DNA of 38,179 bases, taken from Fibrobacter sp. UBA4373. Its GTDB lineage: Bacteria; Fibrobacterota; Fibrobacteria; Fibrobacterales; Fibrobacteraceae. The stretch is taken from assembly GCA_002390045.1 (NCBI GenBank), contig DGSB01000019.1:3374-41552 (forward strand), written 5' to 3'. The notes under the pieces are model-generated. The model was not told the origin of the DNA, did not search any database, and was given only the letters and a program-made list of their open reading frames with translations. Numbering within the stretch: position 1 is the first letter of the stretch; each line of letters opens with the position of its first letter. A program made the translations under genes and the position numbers. Positions 7,942-14,824 of the stretch are shown one piece after another.

Positions 7942-7975
7942 TATTTTTTATATTTTAGGGTGCACATAAAATATA

Positions 7976-7989
7976 GTTGATATATCAAC
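7976..7989. promoter_or_regulatory. 14-bp perfect palindrome upstream of ssb
   Basis: GTTGATATATCAAC lies 31 bases before the ssb ATG and 34 bases from the namZ-like start, next to TATAGT (7972-7977). It is a candidate operator for ssb or the divergent pair. It does not match the TGCNCN4GTGCA LexA site reported for Fibrobacter succinogenes; only a lone TGCAC half lies nearby at 7961-7965. Confidence 0.45.
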
Positions 7990-8020
7990 ACAAAAAAGAA
8001 AACTCACTAGGAAATATCAA

Positions 8021-8509
8021 ATGCCTTATCTGAACAAAGTCATGCTCATCGGAAACATCGGCAAGGATCCGGAAACCAAAGTAACCCCAAGTGGCCGAAA
8101 GCGTGTTTCTTTTTCCCTCGCAACGTCCCGTCGTTACCGCGATGCAAGCGGTGAAACCCGAGAGCAAACGGATTGGCATAACATTGTCGGCTGGGGAAAA
8201 ATCGCTGACATCATTGAACAACTCGGCGTTCACAAGGGCATGACCCTGTACGTAGAAGGTACGCTCACTTATCGTTCCTGGGACGACCAGAACGGTCAGA
8301 AGCGTTATGCGACCGATGTGAACATGGACACGTTCCAGCTCCTTACCCCGAGAGGCGGTCAGGGCGGTTCCTCCTTCCAAGGTGGTGCCAACTTCAACCG
8401 CCAGCAGTCCTCGACCCCGAGCTATGGCCGTTCCCCGTCGATCAACCAAGGCATGTCCCAACCGCCGATGGACGTCGGTCCGGATATGGAAGACGATCTG
8501 CCGTTCTAA
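8021..8509 (+). CDS. ssb: Single-stranded DNA-binding protein
   Basis: A 162-residue SSB that protects single-stranded DNA in replication, recombination and repair. The N-terminal OB fold (1-110) carries the family signatures NKVMLIGNIGKDPETK, TDWHNIVGWGKIAD and LYVEGTLTYRSW. A flexible Gly/Ser/Gln/Pro-rich linker of about 40 residues follows. The protein ends in the acidic tip DMEDDLPF, which docks SSB partner proteins. The start is supported by AGGA eight bases upstream and the normal N-terminus MPYLNKVMLIGN. It is the first gene of a probable operon with the unknown membrane protein 17 bases downstream and asd after that. A 14-bp palindrome lies in the upstream region. Confidence 0.97.
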   Translation: MPYLNKVMLIGNIGKDPETKVTPSGRKRVSFSLATSRRYRDASGETREQTDWHNIVGWGKIADIIEQLGVHKGMTLYVEGTLTYRSWDDQNGQKRYATDVNMDTFQLLTPRGGQGGSSFQGGANFNRQQSSTPSYGRSPSINQGMSQPPMDVGPDMEDDLPF

Positions 8510-8526
8510 TCCTGAACAAGTAATCC

Positions 8527-9267
8527 ATGCCGTCCTTTGACTTGATCAGCTTAGCTATCCTCTGGAGCATCGCGCTTCTCGCTTTGATCCAGACGATCAA
8601 TGCTACCGGAGCCATCAAAGCCGCTGTCTCCGGCATCCTCACGGTCATCATCTTGCTCTTGGCCGTATTCTTCTCGTATATGAAAATCGAAGGATACGGA
8701 ACATTCGTTTCCCGTGAACTTTCACCCTCTGCAATCATCGCGGCAAATATTGCGGCCAACGAAACAATGGCAAGGGAACGTGCGGCTGACAGCGCAAAGG
8801 CAAACGCTAGTGCGAAGCCCGCTGAAATCGGATTTTCCTCGTCCGAAAAAGATAAGGACGCGATCAATTCGATTGAACGCTACGTTTCTTCTGCAGAAAA
8901 GATTGCAGAAGAAGCTCTCGACTTCGCACAGCAGATTGGCGCCATGGACGCTCTTCCGAACGACATTTCGGAACCGAACCGTGAAAAGGCCGAAAGCAAA
9001 GCTCTCGCGCTTCGCAATTCCACGGCCAAGGTCAACGGTCAGGCCGCTTCGCTTTTTCATCCGCGAAACGTCAGTGAACTTCACCAACAGCTCGTCCGCG
9101 CAACGGAAAGCTTAAGGCTCGCCGGTTACGCCCTCCACGCGTATACAACGCTCGACGATGTCGAAAATCGAAAAGTCCAATTCGAACAAAGTAAGCGTCA
9201 GGCAACGGCAGCAGCCAAAATGATTTCTTCGTACAAAATCGAACTCGGTAAGCTGTCTGGCAAATAA
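8527..9267 (+). CDS. Unknown membrane-anchored protein with a coiled, Ala/Glu-rich C-terminal domain
   Basis: A 246-residue protein I do not recognise. Two hydrophobic helices lie at the N-terminus (roughly 8-26, LAILWSIALLALIQTI, and 32-50, AVSGILTVIILLLAVFF). A long soluble region follows, low in aromatics and rich in Ala, Glu, Ser and Lys (ANIAANETMARERAADSAKANA, SSAEKIAEEALDFAQQ, FEQSKRQATAAAKMISSYK). It is predicted to be mostly helical and coiled-coil-prone. Both termini probably lie on the same side of the membrane; which side cannot be told. The start is next to a weak GAACAAG. Its place between ssb and asd suggests co-transcription but gives no functional hint. Confidence 0.8.
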   Translation: MPSFDLISLAILWSIALLALIQTINATGAIKAAVSGILTVIILLLAVFFSYMKIEGYGTFVSRELSPSAIIAANIAANETMARERAADSAKANASAKPAEIGFSSSEKDKDAINSIERYVSSAEKIAEEALDFAQQIGAMDALPNDISEPNREKAESKALALRNSTAKVNGQAASLFHPRNVSELHQQLVRATESLRLAGYALHAYTTLDDVENRKVQFEQSKRQATAAAKMISSYKIELGKLSGK

Positions 9268-9303
9268 ATTTGAAACTCAACTCACATCACAAAAAGGCAA
9301 ATT

Positions 9304-10314
9304 ATGAGTCGTAATGTTGCAATAGTCGGCGCCACGGGCGCAGTAGGACAAGAACTCCTTTCCATTCTTGAAGAACGCAACTTCAAGTTGGATTCTTTGA
9401 AGCTTCTCGCTTCCAAGCGTAGCGCTGGCCGCAAGGTTAAATTCCGCGGTGAAGAATTGACTATTGAAGAACTCACGCACGATTCTTTCAAGGGCATTGA
9501 CATCGTGTTCTCCTCTGCAGGAGCTGCCATTTCCCAGGAATTCCTTCCGTCCGCAGTGAAGGCTGGGGCTGTCTGCATCGATAACACGAGCTTCTACCGT
9601 ATGGACCCGAACGTTCCGCTCGTCGTCCCGGAAGTCAACCCGGAAGACATCAAGCTTTACAAGCCGGAATTCGGCGGTAAGGGCATTATCGCGAACCCGA
9701 ACTGCACAACCATCATGATGGTCGTCGTCTTGAATCCGATCAATAAGCTCTCGAAGATCAAGAAGATCCACATTTCTTCGTATCAGAGCGCAAGTGGCGC
9801 AGGTGCAGTCGCCATGGAAGAGTTGAAGCAGCAGTACAAGGACATCATCGAAACGGGTACAACGACTCACATTGCCAAGTTCCCGCATCAGCTTGCCTAC
9901 AACGTCATTCCGCAGATCGACAAGATGACGGAAAATGACTACACGAAGGAAGAAATGAAGATGTTCAACGAAACGCGCAAGATTATGCACTCCGATGTGC
10001 GCACCAGTGCAACTTGCGTCCGCGTGAGCTCTCTCCGCTCCCACTCGGAATCCGTCTGGTTCGAAACCGAACAGCCGATTTCCGTGGAACAGATCCGCGA
10101 AGTCTTGAAGACTGCTCCGGGCGTGACCCTCAAGGACGATCCGCAGAATTACGTCTACCCGATGCCGCTCGAAAGCGCTGGCAAGGACAACGTCTTTGTA
10201 GGCCGTATCCGCAAGGACCTCGCCGACGACAACAGCAATACGCTGTGGCTCACCGGTGACCAGATCCGCAAGGGTGCCGCTCTCAACGCCGTCCAGATTG
10301 GCGAACTTCTCTAA
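9304..10314 (+). CDS. asd: Aspartate-semialdehyde dehydrogenase
   Basis: A 336-residue enzyme that reduces L-aspartyl-4-phosphate to aspartate semialdehyde with NADPH, the branch point to lysine, diaminopimelate, threonine and methionine. The N-terminal Rossmann motif is VAIVGATGAVGQELL. The catalytic cysteine is Cys134 in ANPNCTTI. SYQSASGAGA and the C-terminal VGRIRKDLADDN fit the family, and length is normal. An AAGG Shine-Dalgarno precedes the ATG, 36 bases after the upstream gene. Transcription ends at a bidirectional hairpin shared with the convergent FISUMP gene. It is metabolically upstream of metK, which lies about 9 kb further on. Confidence 0.96.
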   Translation: MSRNVAIVGATGAVGQELLSILEERNFKLDSLKLLASKRSAGRKVKFRGEELTIEELTHDSFKGIDIVFSSAGAAISQEFLPSAVKAGAVCIDNTSFYRMDPNVPLVVPEVNPEDIKLYKPEFGGKGIIANPNCTTIMMVVVLNPINKLSKIKKIHISSYQSASGAGAVAMEELKQQYKDIIETGTTTHIAKFPHQLAYNVIPQIDKMTENDYTKEEMKMFNETRKIMHSDVRTSATCVRVSSLRSHSESVWFETEQPISVEQIREVLKTAPGVTLKDDPQNYVYPMPLESAGKDNVFVGRIRKDLADDNSNTLWLTGDQIRKGAALNAVQIGELL

Positions 10315-10333
10315 GCGTCATCCATTCGGAATT

Positions 10334-10363
10334 AAAAAGGCTCGCAGCGATGCGAGCCTTTTT
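10334..10363. terminator. Bidirectional terminator between asd and the FISUMP lipoprotein gene
   Basis: A perfect stem AAAAAGGCTCGCA / TGCGAGCCTTTTT closes over the loop GCGA. It gives a T-run on both strands, between the convergent stops at 10314 and 10368. Confidence 0.92.
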
Positions 10364-10367
10364 AGTT

Positions 10368-11009
10368 CTAATCCTTCACACATCGGACGCTATAGGCGTA
10401 CTCTTTGTAAAAATAGCCCTGACTCGCATTCGGGTATTTATTGAGTATGACCATCTCGCCAGCAAATACTCCGGGAAATTGTGCGTTCAGATATTCATTA
10501 TCTTCGGATGAATTCCAAAAGTGCGCTTCATATCCAAGAGAGTAATACTTTTCTGCGCGACTGCGCTCCCCGGCAGGAAGTGCGGAAAATCCATAGGCAT
10601 CCGTTCCATTACCATCCTCGCCGTCATAACCTTCCCAACCGGAAGTCGATTTCAACAACGTCGCTGCGTTCTTTTTTCCGCCGACAGCTTGGAAAAGCGT
10701 ATCGAATTCGGCACGGCTCGGCAAGTGGAAGCCTTTCGGGCAAACCTTCATGGCGGTTTCCCAAGTATAAAGCCGTCCGTAGATTTTGCAATTCGAGGCG
10801 TCATCTTCGTAACAGTAACTGCCATCGGTCTTATAATTCAGGTTCTCCGCCATCCAAACCTGTGAACCGATTTGAACCGTCTTATAGGTGCGACCGTCAC
10901 GGGAATCCAGCAAGACATCATCATCCACATCTGCATTCGTCGTATTCGATCCGTCACTCCCACAAGCGACAAGAAGAAGCGCACAAAGCACCATCCCAAA
11001 TTTTAGCAT
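10368..11009 (-). CDS. FISUMP-domain lipoprotein
   Basis: A 213-residue predicted lipoprotein. The signal peptide MLKFGMVLCALLLVAC has its lipobox cysteine at 16. A short Asp/Asn/Ser linker leads into a Fibrobacter succinogenes major paralogous domain (TIGR02145). The characteristic order is visible: DSRDGRTYKTVQIGSQVWMAENL, then GRLYTWETAM, CPKGFHLPSRAEF, YGFSALPAGER, FWNSSEDNE and a C-terminal YSVRCVKD. The domain is expanded mainly in Fibrobacter and some Bacteroidota and is related to the C-type-lectin-like/FGE fold. Its molecular role is not known and is presumed to be at the cell surface. GGAG lies eight bases before the ATG. It is the best taxonomic marker in the window. Confidence 0.93.
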   Translation of the reverse strand: MLKFGMVLCALLLVACGSDGSNTTNADVDDDVLLDSRDGRTYKTVQIGSQVWMAENLNYKTDGSYCYEDDASNCKIYGRLYTWETAMKVCPKGFHLPSRAEFDTLFQAVGGKKNAATLLKSTSGWEGYDGEDGNGTDAYGFSALPAGERSRAEKYYSLGYEAHFWNSSEDNEYLNAQFPGVFAGEMVILNKYPNASQGYFYKEYAYSVRCVKD

Positions 11010-11113
11010 AAAACCGCTCCAAAACGAGTTCAGAAAAATAAGCCTGTCCGGCTCAAAAAAAATAGTATCTTTTCCATATAAAACGCAAAAATTCGCCCAT
11101 TTTAGCCTTTTTT

Positions 11114-11128
11114 TGATAGATTTAGATT
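11114..11128 (+). promoter_or_regulatory. Candidate extended -10 of rel/spoT directly against the start codon
   Basis: TGATAGATT (TG, one base, TAGATT at 11117-11122) is followed by a second TAGATT (11123-11128) immediately before the ATG at 11129. There is no ribosome binding site. If the first hexamer is the -10, transcription would begin at the A of the ATG. Confidence 0.45.
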
Positions 11129-13276
11129 ATGGCCACGGAACAATTACAACTTGCGCAAGAGCACATCATTCACGTGCTCATGAAAAAAAATCCTGCTCTC
11201 GACGAGCAGAAGCTCCGCAGTGCTGTCGCCTTTATCGCAGAAGCCCACAAGGGACAATTCCGCAAAAGCGGCATGCCGTACACGGAACACCCTTACGAAG
11301 TCGCAAAAATCATCGCGGACATGAAGCTCGATACGTCTTCGGTTCTCGCAGGACTTCTGCACGATGTCGTTGAAGACACTCCGCACACGCTTGCAGAAAT
11401 CAAAGCCCGTTTTGGTGAAGACACCGCATTTATGGTCGATGCCGTGACAAAAATTTCGGCAGCCCAAAAGCAAGGCAACAAGGTCGAACAAAAAGCCGAA
11501 ACGTACCGAAAGTTTATCAACGCCATGGCAAAAGATCCGCGCGTCATCATGACGAAAATCGCGGACCGCTTGCACAACATGCGCACGCTTCATTACATGA
11601 AGCCCGAAAAGCGAAAGATCATCGCGCAAGAAACCCTCGATATCTATACGCCGCTCACCCACCGTTTCGGCCTTTACCAGTTCAAGTCCGAACTGGAAGA
11701 TTTGGCGTTTAAATATCTGAATCCGGTTGAATACAAGCGTATCGTAGACCACTTGCTTTCGACCAAGGAAGAACGCGAGCGTTACATCAAGTCTGTCGTG
11801 GGACCTCTCCAAATCAAGATGGCCCTCGAAGATTTCGACTGTAAAATTTCCGGCCGAACCAAGAACATTTACAGCATCTACGGAAAGATGCTCAGCCGCG
11901 GCTGTTCGCTGGACGAAATTTTCGATATTTTCGCGATCCGCATTATCGTGGAAACGATTCCGGAATGTTACCTCGCCCTCGGCTATGTGCATAACCTTTG
12001 GACTCCGATTCAAGGGCTTTTCAAGGATTACATCGCAACGCCGAAGCCGAATCTTTACCAGAGCATTCACACGACGGTTATCGGGCCCGAAAACAAGATG
12101 GTCGAAGTCCAGATTCGGACAAAGGATATGGACCTGACCGCCGAAAAGGGCTTCGCCGCCCATTGGGCCTACAAGCTCGAAACGCAGCGTAGCGGTGAAG
12201 AACTCGAATGGCTCGACCGTTTGGCAAAGCTCCAGGCAGAAATTCCGGATTCGACCGAATACCTGAACTTCCTTCATGTGGACTTGAAAGACGAAGGCAT
12301 TACCGTCTTCACTCCCAAAGGCGATTCGATCGAACTCCCCGAAGGAAGTACCGTTCTTGACTTCGCCTTTGCCATCCATACGCAACTGGGCTTGCATTGC
12401 GTCGGCGCCCGCATCAACAACGATGTGATCAGCGCGACCCGCACCGTCACCAACGGGGCCACGATCCAGATTCTCACGAGCCACAACCAGAACCCGCTTC
12501 CGGAATGGCTCGAAATCGTCCGTACAGAAAAGGCCAAGCAGGAACTCCGCCGCTGGATGCGCACAAGCATCGTCAAGGAAGCGCAGACCTTGGGCAAGGA
12601 ACTCTGGATGCGCGAGCTGCGCATCTTCAAAATTACCAAGGCGGAAGAACAGCCGAAAACGGAAGAAATTTGCACATTCTTTGGTGTGAAGACCATTGAA
12701 GAATTCTACGACAAACTCGGGCAAGGCGAAATGGCCCTTTCCGAACTTGAAAAATTCATTCAAAAGATTCATCCCGAAAAATTCAGCGAAGCGGATCCAG
12801 CCTCTCCGGTGAAGCTCTTTGTCACAGACCAAGCTGACGAATCCCAGCTTCCGGTCGAAGTCGGCAACGAATCCAGCCTGCTGATCCATTTTGCCAACTG
12901 CTGTTCTCCGATTCCTGGTGAACCGATTATCGGCGCCTTGATTCCCAAACACGGCATTGAAATTCACCGCAAAGGTTGCCCGCATTTGCAATCCATTCCA
13001 GAATCCCGTCGCATTGCGATGGAATGGAACCGCGATTCGAAGAAGGAATTTTCAGTCCATTTAAAAATTGAAACGGATGACCGCAAGGGCATTACGACAG
13101 ACATTATGGACGCAACCGCCAAGGCAAAAGTCTTCATTGAACGCATGAGCGTTGTATCAGGCAAAAAGAACGGTCGCGTACGGCTTGTATTCCGCATCGC
13201 CCGGCGCGATATGTTAGAGCACCTGATGGAAGAAATCCGTAAAATTTCTGGCGTACGAGAGGTGTGCCGTTTATGA
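11129..13276 (+). CDS. rel: Bifunctional (p)ppGpp synthetase/hydrolase, RelA/SpoT homologue
   Basis: A 715-residue long RSH enzyme that makes and degrades the stringent-response alarmone. Domains in order: an HD hydrolase domain with the metal-binding His-Asp at 78-79 (LLHDVVED) and ITKIADRLHNMRTL-type helix intact; a synthetase domain with GRTKNIYSIYGKM, YQSIHT at 310-315 and the catalytic Glu of VEVQIRT at 326; a TGS domain from about 389 (EGITVFTPKGDSIELPEGST); a zinc-finger/conserved-cysteine region with Cys591-Cys592 (NCCSPIPGEPI) plus a later CPHL; and a C-terminal ACT domain. Both active sites look complete, so it is probably bifunctional. It is called spoT in many annotations. The stop overlaps the next gene by ATGA. 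The start has no Shine-Dalgarno. Confidence 0.95.
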   Translation: MATEQLQLAQEHIIHVLMKKNPALDEQKLRSAVAFIAEAHKGQFRKSGMPYTEHPYEVAKIIADMKLDTSSVLAGLLHDVVEDTPHTLAEIKARFGEDTAFMVDAVTKISAAQKQGNKVEQKAETYRKFINAMAKDPRVIMTKIADRLHNMRTLHYMKPEKRKIIAQETLDIYTPLTHRFGLYQFKSELEDLAFKYLNPVEYKRIVDHLLSTKEERERYIKSVVGPLQIKMALEDFDCKISGRTKNIYSIYGKMLSRGCSLDEIFDIFAIRIIVETIPECYLALGYVHNLWTPIQGLFKDYIATPKPNLYQSIHTTVIGPENKMVEVQIRTKDMDLTAEKGFAAHWAYKLETQRSGEELEWLDRLAKLQAEIPDSTEYLNFLHVDLKDEGITVFTPKGDSIELPEGSTVLDFAFAIHTQLGLHCVGARINNDVISATRTVTNGATIQILTSHNQNPLPEWLEIVRTEKAKQELRRWMRTSIVKEAQTLGKELWMRELRIFKITKAEEQPKTEEICTFFGVKTIEEFYDKLGQGEMALSELEKFIQKIHPEKFSEADPASPVKLFVTDQADESQLPVEVGNESSLLIHFANCCSPIPGEPIIGALIPKHGIEIHRKGCPHLQSIPESRRIAMEWNRDSKKEFSVHLKIETDDRKGITTDIMDATAKAKVFIERMSVVSGKKNGRVRLVFRIARRDMLEHLMEEIRKISGVREVCRL

Positions 13277-13857
13277 TTACATTAGCCCATCCCGTCGAAG
13301 ACCAGACAGTTCGAAATCGCGCATTCAATTGCCGCATGCGCAATCGCCGTTACGAAGAAGTCTTTTACGCCTTTAGCGCACTTTCCCCCCTTATGACACA
13401 GGCAAATGTGACAAACCGTCGGGAATGGTTTGCGGCCATCGGCGAAAAGGTGAACATTTGCGAAACATCCCTCGAAGCCTGTCTCGAATACGCCCAAGCT
13501 TCCGTCTTTTTCGGAAAAATCGAAAAAATCGGACGTTATTCTACAGAAAATCCCCGAGGAATCCTTCAAGAAGAACTTTTACTCGTTTATTTCTTGAGTG
13601 AACTGCAATCCACAACCCGTTATCTGCTTTCCCGCATTGAAACGGATAAGGAACTGCAAAACATGGATTCCGAAATGGAGACCAAAAAGAGCGGAGCTTA
13701 TGTTTCCGGCTTCATTTCGAACATGCACAAGAATTTAAACGCTTTGAACCTCGCCACCGAAAAAGAATTCCGCGATTTGCACACGCACATCAAGGAACGC
13801 TTTGAAATCGGAAACGAACTGTTCGGGACATTGCAAGAAGTCCAACACTTCTATTAA
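13273..13857 (+). CDS. Unknown soluble protein translationally coupled to rel/spoT
   Basis: A 194-residue protein I do not recognise. The chosen ATG overlaps the rel stop as ATGA and has GAGAGGTG eight bases upstream; an in-frame GTG at 13264 would add three residues but fits less well. There is no signal peptide or membrane segment. The sequence looks all-helical: EVFYAFSALSPLMTQANVTNR, CLEYAQASVFFGKIEKIGRY, ELLLVYFLSELQSTTRYLLSRIETDKELQN, LATEKEFRDLHTHIKERFEIGNELFGTLQ. Several short helices carry aromatic and Glu-rich faces suited to protein contacts. Coupled translation implies roughly matched expression with Rel, so a regulator or partner of the alarmone enzyme is a reasonable guess, but nothing in the sequence proves it. 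Confidence 0.8.
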   Translation: MITLAHPVEDQTVRNRAFNCRMRNRRYEEVFYAFSALSPLMTQANVTNRREWFAAIGEKVNICETSLEACLEYAQASVFFGKIEKIGRYSTENPRGILQEELLLVYFLSELQSTTRYLLSRIETDKELQNMDSEMETKKSGAYVSGFISNMHKNLNALNLATEKEFRDLHTHIKERFEIGNELFGTLQEVQHFY

Positions 13858-13888
13858 AAAAAACTCCGCGATTGCGGAGTTTTTCTTT
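13858..13888. terminator. Bidirectional terminator between the rel operon and xth
   Basis: AAAAAACTCCGC / GCGGAGTTTTT with loop GATT lies between the convergent stops at 13857 and 13888, with T-runs in both directions. Confidence 0.9.
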
Positions 13889-14691
13889 TATTCATCTTTG
13901 CTTAGATCGATTGGCGGAAACGGAAGTTCCAAATCGACGCTGATGGGACAATGGTCCGAGCCTTTGATCTCCGGATGGATCTGCGCATCCGTCACATTTT
14001 TTTCGAGAGCGGAATCGACAAATGCATAATCGATTCGCCATCCTACATTCCGTTCGCGAGAATTCGCACGGTTCGACCACCAGGTATAGGCATCTGCCAA
14101 ATTAGGATGCATCATACGGAATGTGTCCGTAAATCCTGCCGAAATATATTTATCGATCCAAGCGCGTTCCACCGGAAGGAAGCCGCTCACGTCCTCGTTT
14201 TCCTTGGGACGTGCAATGTCAATTTCCTGATGGCATGTGTTAAAGTCCCCGAGAGTCACCACATGACGCCCTCGTTTAAGCCAATCCATGCAGTTATCCA
14301 GGTAAGCGTCATAAAAACGGAGCTTGTAATCGATGCGGTCTTCCCCCTGCCCGCCGTTTGGGAAATAGATCGAGTTCAAGACCCAATCCGGGAATACAAG
14401 CTGGACAACGCGGCCTTCTTCATCAAATTCATCGATTCCGAAGCCATATTCCACTGCATCCGGCTCAATCTGGCTCAAGATTGCCGTGCCACTATAGCCC
14501 TTCTTTTTCTGGCAAGCGTTCCAATAGCAGAAATATCCTTCCGGAGCCTGGAGTTCTTCCGGGACTTGATCCAGCTCGGCACGGGTTTCCTGCAAGCAAA
14601 GCAGTTCCGGCTGGGTCTTTTGGAACCAGTCTACAAACCCCTTTTTTTCTGCAGAACGGATACCGTTCACATTCCAGCTATAAATGCGCAT
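13888..14691 (-). CDS. xth: Exodeoxyribonuclease III / AP endonuclease
   Basis: A 267-residue EEP-fold nuclease that cuts at abasic sites and degrades duplex DNA from the 3' end in base-excision repair. The start at 14691 (MRIYSWNVNGIR) is preferred over an upstream in-frame ATG at 14769 because it matches the family N-terminus and has AGGAGAT nine bases upstream. Motifs are intact: WNVNGIR, CLQETRA with the metal-binding Glu, YSGTAIL, TLGDFNTCHQEIDIARPKEN with the catalytic Asp and Asn, TWWSNRANSRERNVGWRIDYAF, and the terminal GSDHCPIS with the catalytic His. Length is usual for ExoA/XthA. It stands alone between a bidirectional terminator and the divergent lipoprotein gene. Confidence 0.95.
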   Translation of the reverse strand: MRIYSWNVNGIRSAEKKGFVDWFQKTQPELLCLQETRAELDQVPEELQAPEGYFCYWNACQKKKGYSGTAILSQIEPDAVEYGFGIDEFDEEGRVVQLVFPDWVLNSIYFPNGGQGEDRIDYKLRFYDAYLDNCMDWLKRGRHVVTLGDFNTCHQEIDIARPKENEDVSGFLPVERAWIDKYISAGFTDTFRMMHPNLADAYTWWSNRANSRERNVGWRIDYAFVDSALEKNVTDAQIHPEIKGSDHCPISVDLELPFPPIDLSKDE

Positions 14692-14824
14692 GTCGTTTCT
14701 ATCTCCTAGCAGACACGAGTTGCGCCAATAATAGTTAAGAGGGGCACAATTTTGCAGTCCCCCACACAAAGAATATGGGTCAAAACTTCCTTTTTTTCTA
14801 TTTTTAGCGAAATTAGAGGATTCT

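Noticed and set aside
7931..7958. TTGACA at 7931-7936 as the -35 of ssb
   Set aside because: It lies inside the start of the divergent DUF1343 gene, and no -10-like hexamer sits 16-18 bases downstream (TTTAGG at that place).
11144..12991. 615-codon open frame on the minus strand
   Set aside because: It lies entirely antisense to the unmistakable rel/spoT gene. Its translation is rich in Phe, His, Arg and Val in the manner of a codon-bias shadow, with no domain, and it has no ribosome binding site.
14692..14769. In-frame N-terminal extension of xth
   Set aside because: The extra 26 residues are not part of the exonuclease III family. The internal ATG at 14691 has a strong AGGAGAT and gives the conserved MRIYSWNVNG start.
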